Origin: Deltaproteobacteria bacterium
GTDB taxonomy: Bacteria; Myxococcota_A; UBA9160; UBA4427
Reading direction: 5' to 3'
Length of the DNA stretch: 7,775 bases
Assembly (NCBI GenBank): GCA_011051925.1
Contig: DRKE01000067.1
Span: 1-7,775, forward strand
Shown: one piece after another, positions 4,458-7,775 of the stretch
Layout: each line of letters opens with the position of its first letter
Position numbering within the stretch: position 1 is the first letter of the stretch
Position numbers and translations under genes: made by a program
Notes under the pieces: model-generated
Seen by the model: only the letters and a program-made list of their open reading frames with translations
What the model was told of the DNA's origin: nothing
The model's database searches: none

Positions 4458-6158
4458 TCACGCCGGCTCCGGAAATGACCGGCGAGAGCGCCGACGTGCC
4501 GCACCCCCCAGCCAGAGAATGCCCAGTCCCAGCCCCGCTCCGATCCCGGGCTCGGGAACCGCCGCGAGTCCTGCCGGCGTGAATACGTCGAGGCTGAGCG
4601 TCTCGACACTCGTCCCCGTCACGGGATCGATCACGTTGTAGAAACTGCGCTGGCCTCCGAAGGCCGTCCCGGCCAGGTAGAGCATCCCCGAGACCGGGGA
4701 CCAGGCGAGGCTCGCGTCCTCGCGAAAGAGCCCCGCCCCGGGCACCTGGGCCGAACTGCAGGGCGATGGCGGACAGGTCGACAGATCGATCTCGTAGAGG
4801 CCATCGGGACCGAAGGGCGTCGCCGCGAAGAGCTTCCCATGGAGACTGTCGTAGGCGAGGCCGGTAAACGCCTCCGGGCTGCTCCAGACGATCGATCCCA
4901 GCAGGGTCGTGCTCGACGGCGTGGCGGGATCGATCGAGCGGACCTCGCCGAAGGCCCCGCCCACCTCGAGAACCAGCAGCCGATCGTCCGCCGGATCCGG
5001 ACTCGCGCCCGGATCGTAGGCCATCGAAACGATCTCCCGCGTCCCGTTGGCGATCGTCCCAACGACCGAGAGGATCGTGCCCGCGACGGGATCGATCGTC
5101 ACGATCGAATCGTCGCCCACGGTCGGGACGACCCCGAAGAGCGTCTCCGAGTCGGTCGCGAAGGCCATCCCCCGGACATCCTCCGCGGCCGGGGAGAATT
5201 GCGCGAGGGTCGTCCACTCGCCCTTCAACGCAGAGATCTGGACGGCGAACTCCGGCGGCCCGCCGAGGGCCGACGCCGGATCCGCCGCCGCGATCAGATG
5301 GACCCCGGCATCCCCGGAAAAGGAGCCACAAAGGCCGCCCGAGCAGATTCCGTCGACCCCCTCCGGACAGATCGTTCCATCCGCGAGCAGCGCGCCGCCC
5401 CCCGCGTTGTCGTGACAGCTGCATTCGAGCCCGCTCGCCGTCGTCGTCCGGGCCGCCTGATAGTTGCTGCATTCGCTCGCGTCGAGACATCCCGCCAGCC
5501 CGGGCGTGAAGACCGTTCCCTGCATGATCTGGCATTCGGCCGTCGATACGTGCCCCAGACAGGCATTATGGCCCCGCTCATGGACGATGACCGAGGCGAG
5601 CGTCCCCTGATTGAAGGAGTCGACCGTGACCGCCATCCATAGATCGGGATCATCGTTGCCGTTGGCGTCGCAGCCCGGCCGGATCGCGCAGCCGATCGCG
5701 CCCGGCGCCGAGCCGCCACACCAGGTGATGCTGTCGACCAGGAACGCGTTCGAGCCCGGACCGCCAAACCCCGACATCGCATTCTGCTTCGCCGACGAAT
5801 CGATCATGTCGAAGCCGTCGCCCGGTGTTCCGAAGGTGCTGACCGCGACCGAACGGCCGAGCCGCGTGCAACAGGGCTGGTCGAAGGGACCCTGCCCACC
5901 CTCGAGCAACCCGTTTCCACTGGCCACGGCCGCATCGATCACGCCCTGCCAGTAGGCGAGATCCCGTCCGGCGCCGGGATCGACCAGGTCGACGTGGACG
6001 AACCAGTGGAGATCGTGCAGATCGACGGCGGGGCCGGCCTTCGCCCGCGTCGGGGCAAGGCCAAGGGACGCCACGAAGCCGAGAAGAAGCAGGAGGAACG
6101 AACCCGGCGAAAACAGCCGCCCGCGCGCGCAGCACGCGTTCCCGACCCGGAACCTCAT
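4458..6158 (-). CDS. PEP-CTERM sorted exported protein with metzincin-like zinc motif and a propeller-like C-terminal half
   Basis: The 566-residue product has a signal peptide (hydrophobic residues 20-35, likely cleavage after AKA at 41). A cysteine-rich catalytic-like region follows, containing HERGHNACLGH with His193, Glu194, His197 and His203, which match the HExxHxxGxxH zinc site of metzincins. CQIMQG with Met212 resembles the Met-turn. The usual Gly before the third His region is Cys200. A second Cys cluster (about 230-285) is followed by repeated beta-rich segments to about 530 (SIVTIDPVAGTIL, EVRSIDPATPSS, LYEIDLSTC, FYNVIDPVTGTS), suggesting a beta-propeller. The C-terminus VPEPG (534-538), a hydrophobic segment and an Arg cluster form a PEP-CTERM tail, which in known systems is processed by an exosortase. 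The gene overlaps the upstream gene by ATGA, implying translational coupling. A surface or secreted protease is likely but unproven. Confidence 0.88.
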   Translation of the reverse strand: MRFRVGNACCARGRLFSPGSFLLLLLGFVASLGLAPTRAKAGPAVDLHDLHWFVHVDLVDPGAGRDLAYWQGVIDAAVASGNGLLEGGQGPFDQPCCTRLGRSVAVSTFGTPGDGFDMIDSSAKQNAMSGFGGPGSNAFLVDSITWCGGSAPGAIGCAIRPGCDANGNDDPDLWMAVTVDSFNQGTLASVIVHERGHNACLGHVSTAECQIMQGTVFTPGLAGCLDASECSNYQAARTTTASGLECSCHDNAGGGALLADGTICPEGVDGICSGGLCGSFSGDAGVHLIAAADPASALGGPPEFAVQISALKGEWTTLAQFSPAAEDVRGMAFATDSETLFGVVPTVGDDSIVTIDPVAGTILSVVGTIANGTREIVSMAYDPGASPDPADDRLLVLEVGGAFGEVRSIDPATPSSTTLLGSIVWSSPEAFTGLAYDSLHGKLFAATPFGPDGLYEIDLSTCPPSPCSSAQVPGAGLFREDASLAWSPVSGMLYLAGTAFGGQRSFYNVIDPVTGTSVETLSLDVFTPAGLAAVPEPGIGAGLGLGILWLGGAARRRSRRSFPEPA

Positions 6159-6826
6159 CGCCCGACCGCTCCCGCCCGCTCGACGGGAAGCGCGCGCAGA
6201 CTCCGGACATGGGCAGCCAGCTCGGGATCACTCGCCACGGCCCCCGGCCCGACGGCGCGGTCGAGCACCCGACGCGCTTCGGGAAGGCCCGTCATCTCGA
6301 GCGCCGTCGCCACCGCGCGCCGATTCTCGCGAAGCAGCCGCGCCCCCCCGTGATGCAGGAAGGTCCAGTCCGGCGCGGGCTCGTTCATCAACGCTTCGAG
6401 GTCGACGAGCGCCCGCCGGTCGAAGCGGGCGAGATGGCCCAGGGCATAGGGCAGCGCCTGCCAGGCGCGGAAGGCATCCCGATCGATCTCGCCGGCCTGC
6501 GGCGCTCGCGCCCGCCACTGGCGGATCGCGAGGAGGGCATCCGGGGCCCCGCAGAGTCCGAGGGCGAGCAGGATCTGGGCATGGTTCGGCTTCTCTTCGG
6601 GATCGGCGAGCATCTCGACCAGCCGGGCCGCGCCTTCGGGACCGATCCGGGCCGCCTCGGCCTCGGGCAGCCCTTCGAAATAGCGAGCCCGCACGAGCGC
6701 CTCGGCCTCGGCGATCGAGAGCGTCTGGGCCCGCGCCGGCGCCGGGCCGATGGACAGCAGCGATGCGACGATCAGGAACAGCGCGAATCCCGACAAACCC
6801 TTCGAAACGGTCGATCTGCGATCCAT
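6155..6826 (-). CDS. Exported alpha-helical protein with HEAT-like repeats
   Basis: The 223-residue product starts MDRRSTVSKG, with a hydrophobic core at residues 11-27 and likely signal cleavage after ARA (33), so it should be periplasmic or secreted. The mature part is Ala/Leu/Arg-rich helices in a HEAT-like pattern (ILLALGLCGAPDALLAIRQW, WQALPYALGHLARFDRRALVDLEALM, AVATALEMTGLPEARRVLDRA), where each pair of helices tracks a loss-or-check of length. HEAT arrays are generally protein-interaction scaffolds. ATG 6826 is chosen because the signal peptide starts there and AAGG lies about ten bases upstream. The frame stays open a further 83 codons upstream, but that extension is basic, low-complexity and would bury the signal peptide. 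Its stop overlaps the start of the PEP-CTERM gene as ATGA, so the two are co-translated and probably cooperate. Confidence 0.75.
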   Translation of the reverse strand: MDRRSTVSKGLSGFALFLIVASLLSIGPAPARAQTLSIAEAEALVRARYFEGLPEAEAARIGPEGAARLVEMLADPEEKPNHAQILLALGLCGAPDALLAIRQWRARAPQAGEIDRDAFRAWQALPYALGHLARFDRRALVDLEALMNEPAPDWTFLHHGGARLLRENRRAVATALEMTGLPEARRVLDRAVGPGAVASDPELAAHVRSLRALPVERAGAVGR

Positions 6827-7273
6827 CAAACGGCGACCTTCTCTCTTCCCGTCCTTGCTTCCCTTGCTGCTTCCGGCTTCTGCTGCTTCCGGATTCCCGC
6901 TCTTCCCGCTTCGCTCCCGGCGCTTTCCCTGCTGCACCGGCCGGCGCGTCCGAGCCCGACACGTCCATTCTAGCAGTCGGTGCAGGCCACGACGGGATCT
7001 TCTCCAGACATTGACAGGAACGCTGATTCCGCGATTCTCGCCTGACGGGCGAATCCCCTCCGTGATCTGCAACACAGCGGCAGGTTCCCCTCACTCGATG
7101 TGCAACTCTTCGCGCGACACTGGAAGACCGGTGGAAAGGACCGGCGACGCCGTGGGGGTGTCATCCGCACATCCTCCGAATTCGTTTCCTATCCTCTTTT
7201 TTCTGTTTTCTGTCGAATCGATCTTCTTTCATCCATCCATCACGCATCACGCACTTCGAGGAGCGCTGACGAC
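6827..7273. promoter_or_regulatory. Divergent intergenic region with pyrimidine-rich tracts at both ends
   Basis: This 447-base region separates the minus-strand surface-protein operon from the plus-strand hydrolase gene and must hold both promoters. Next to the operon (6837-6935) the plus strand is pyrimidine-rich, so the minus-strand leader is purine-rich with many GGAAG and GAAG segments. Next to the hydrolase (7180-7260) there is an unusually AT- and pyrimidine-rich stretch ending in short repeats of CATC (7230-7253). A perfect TTGACA occurs at 7011-7016 on the plus strand, but the best -10 partner (GATTCT at 7033-7038, spacing 16) is weak. No credible gene was found: the open frames here lack domains and start signals. 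Confidence 0.45.
6865..6896. repeat. Two tandem 16-bp repeats in the operon leader
   Basis: TGCTGCTTCCGGCTTC (6865-6880) is followed directly by TGCTGCTTCCGGATTC (6881-6896), differing at one base. More degenerate relatives (CTTCCC, GCTTC) continue on both sides. On the minus strand this is a purine-rich GGAAGCAGCA repeat, located 39 bases upstream of the HEAT-like gene start. It may be a simple-sequence expansion or an mRNA leader feature. Confidence 0.6.
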
Positions 7274-7775
7274 ATGCCCGAGAAATACGTTCATCGCGGC
7301 CCGCTCCCCCTGCTCGTCCGGCATACCGGGATCACGACGCTTCCCGAGGAGCCGCCGCCCCGAGGCGACGGTCCCCCCATCGTCTGTCTGCACGACGCCG
7401 GTCTCCAGAGCTCCGTCTTCAACGATCTCCTGAGCACGCTCGGCCGTCGCGCCTGGGCCCTGGCATTCGACCTGCCCGGCCATGGACGCTCGGGAAGCCT
7501 CGATTCGCTCCCCTCGATCGAGGCGATGGCGGAAATGGCCGGCTGGATCAGCGACTGGTGTCGCGCGGAACGACCGATCCTCGTGGGTCACGGGATGGGG
7601 GCGCTGGTCGCCCTCGAATGGGCCCGGACGCCGGAGCGGAACGTCGCCGGTCTCGTGCTCTGTGGCGTGGGTGCCTCTCTCGGTATTCCGGACGAGGCGA
7701 TCGAGACGATGCGGCGGGTGACCCGCGGCAAGGCACCCCGGCCCTTCGATCCCTCCCGACTCGCGAATCCCGCCG
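7274..7775 (+). CDS. Alpha/beta-hydrolase family protein with Gly at the nucleophile position, 3' end cut by window edge
   Basis: The frame runs from ATG 7274 to the right edge, 167 codons without a stop. The N-terminal half of an alpha/beta-hydrolase fold is clear: the strand PPIVCLHDAG with the oxyanion-hole region (His-Asp-Ala-Gly where HG is usual), the strand AWALAFDLPGHGRSG, and the nucleophile elbow ILVGHGMGALVALEWA. The elbow is normally G-x-S-x-G (GHSMGG); here codon 107 is GGG, so the Ser nucleophile is Gly. The next segment, VAGLVLCGVGASLGIP, is typical of the family after the elbow. The catalytic Asp and His would lie beyond the window. GAGGAG ten bases before the ATG is the ribosome-binding site. 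The missing nucleophile suggests a non-hydrolytic member or a different chemistry; sequencing error at a single base is possible. Confidence 0.88.
   Translation, partial: MPEKYVHRGPLPLLVRHTGITTLPEEPPPRGDGPPIVCLHDAGLQSSVFNDLLSTLGRRAWALAFDLPGHGRSGSLDSLPSIEAMAEMAGWISDWCRAERPILVGHGMGALVALEWARTPERNVAGLVLCGVGASLGIPDEAIETMRRVTRGKAPRPFDPSRLANPA

Noticed and set aside
4440..4498. 11-bp direct repeat GCGCCGACGTG at 4440-4450 and 4488-4498
   Set aside because: Short, GC-rich and flanking only the end of the PEP-CTERM gene; chance is sufficient and nothing else suggests an insertion.
3853..4641. 262-codon plus-strand frame rich in Ala and Ser
   Set aside because: It is the antisense of the lipoprotein's repetitive Ala/Asp coding sequence; the lipoprotein has a signal peptide, lipobox and ribosome-binding site.
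4318..5535. 405-codon minus-strand frame overlapping the PEP-CTERM gene
   Set aside because: It is Arg/Gly-rich with no domain, and lies in an alternative frame of a gene with a signal peptide, zinc motif and sorting tail.
7011..7038. Plus-strand promoter with a perfect TTGACA
   Set aside because: The best -10 partner matches only three of six bases and the site is about 240 bases from the hydrolase start; noted within the intergenic feature but not called separately.
6827..7075. 83-codon N-terminal extension of the HEAT-like gene
   Set aside because: Basic, low-complexity sequence encoded by the purine-rich repeats, and it would place a clear signal peptide in the middle of the protein.

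Overview
This is a high-GC bacterial window. A PEP-CTERM sorting tail, a CheC-like protein, a cysteine-rich metzincin-like exported protein and GC-rich third codon positions suggest a Myxococcota-like or other deltaproteobacterial-type lineage. That placement is inference. No tRNA, rRNA, CRISPR array, transposase or phage gene is visible.

Layout, left to right. A histidine phosphatase gene on the minus strand runs off the left edge (1-647). It is followed by about 660 bases without a credible gene (648-1306). This gap holds the most interesting signal in the window: two 152-nt imperfect inverted-repeat elements, at 719-870 and 1118-1269, arranged as inverted copies of each other. They have identical geometry: a 28-bp outer stem, a 10/6-nt internal loop, a 5-bp inner stem and a 70-nt apical region. 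The stems differ by nine compensatory base-pair changes while the internal loop is identical. All unpaired-looking stem positions become G-U pairs on one strand only. This is the signature of a structured RNA family, which I do not recognise.

Next come a CheC-like gene on the minus strand that lacks the phosphatase residues (1307-1930) and, divergent from it, surE (2045-2806). A compact unit follows: a sigma-70-type promoter, a possible 85-residue protein and a strong palindromic terminator (2832-3216). A small single-pass membrane protein gene comes next (3347-3592). Its 3' side contains an elaborate three-way-junction hairpin (3614-3735).

A three-gene minus-strand cluster occupies 6826-3822. 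It encodes an exported HEAT-like protein, a PEP-CTERM protein with a metzincin-type zinc motif (the two overlap by ATGA) and an Ala/Asp-rich lipoprotein with 22-residue repeats. All three products are predicted to be exported or envelope-bound, so the cluster looks like a cell-surface operon. A 447-base pyrimidine-rich intergenic region separates it from a divergent alpha/beta-hydrolase gene (7274 to the right edge), whose nucleophile elbow has Gly where Ser is expected.
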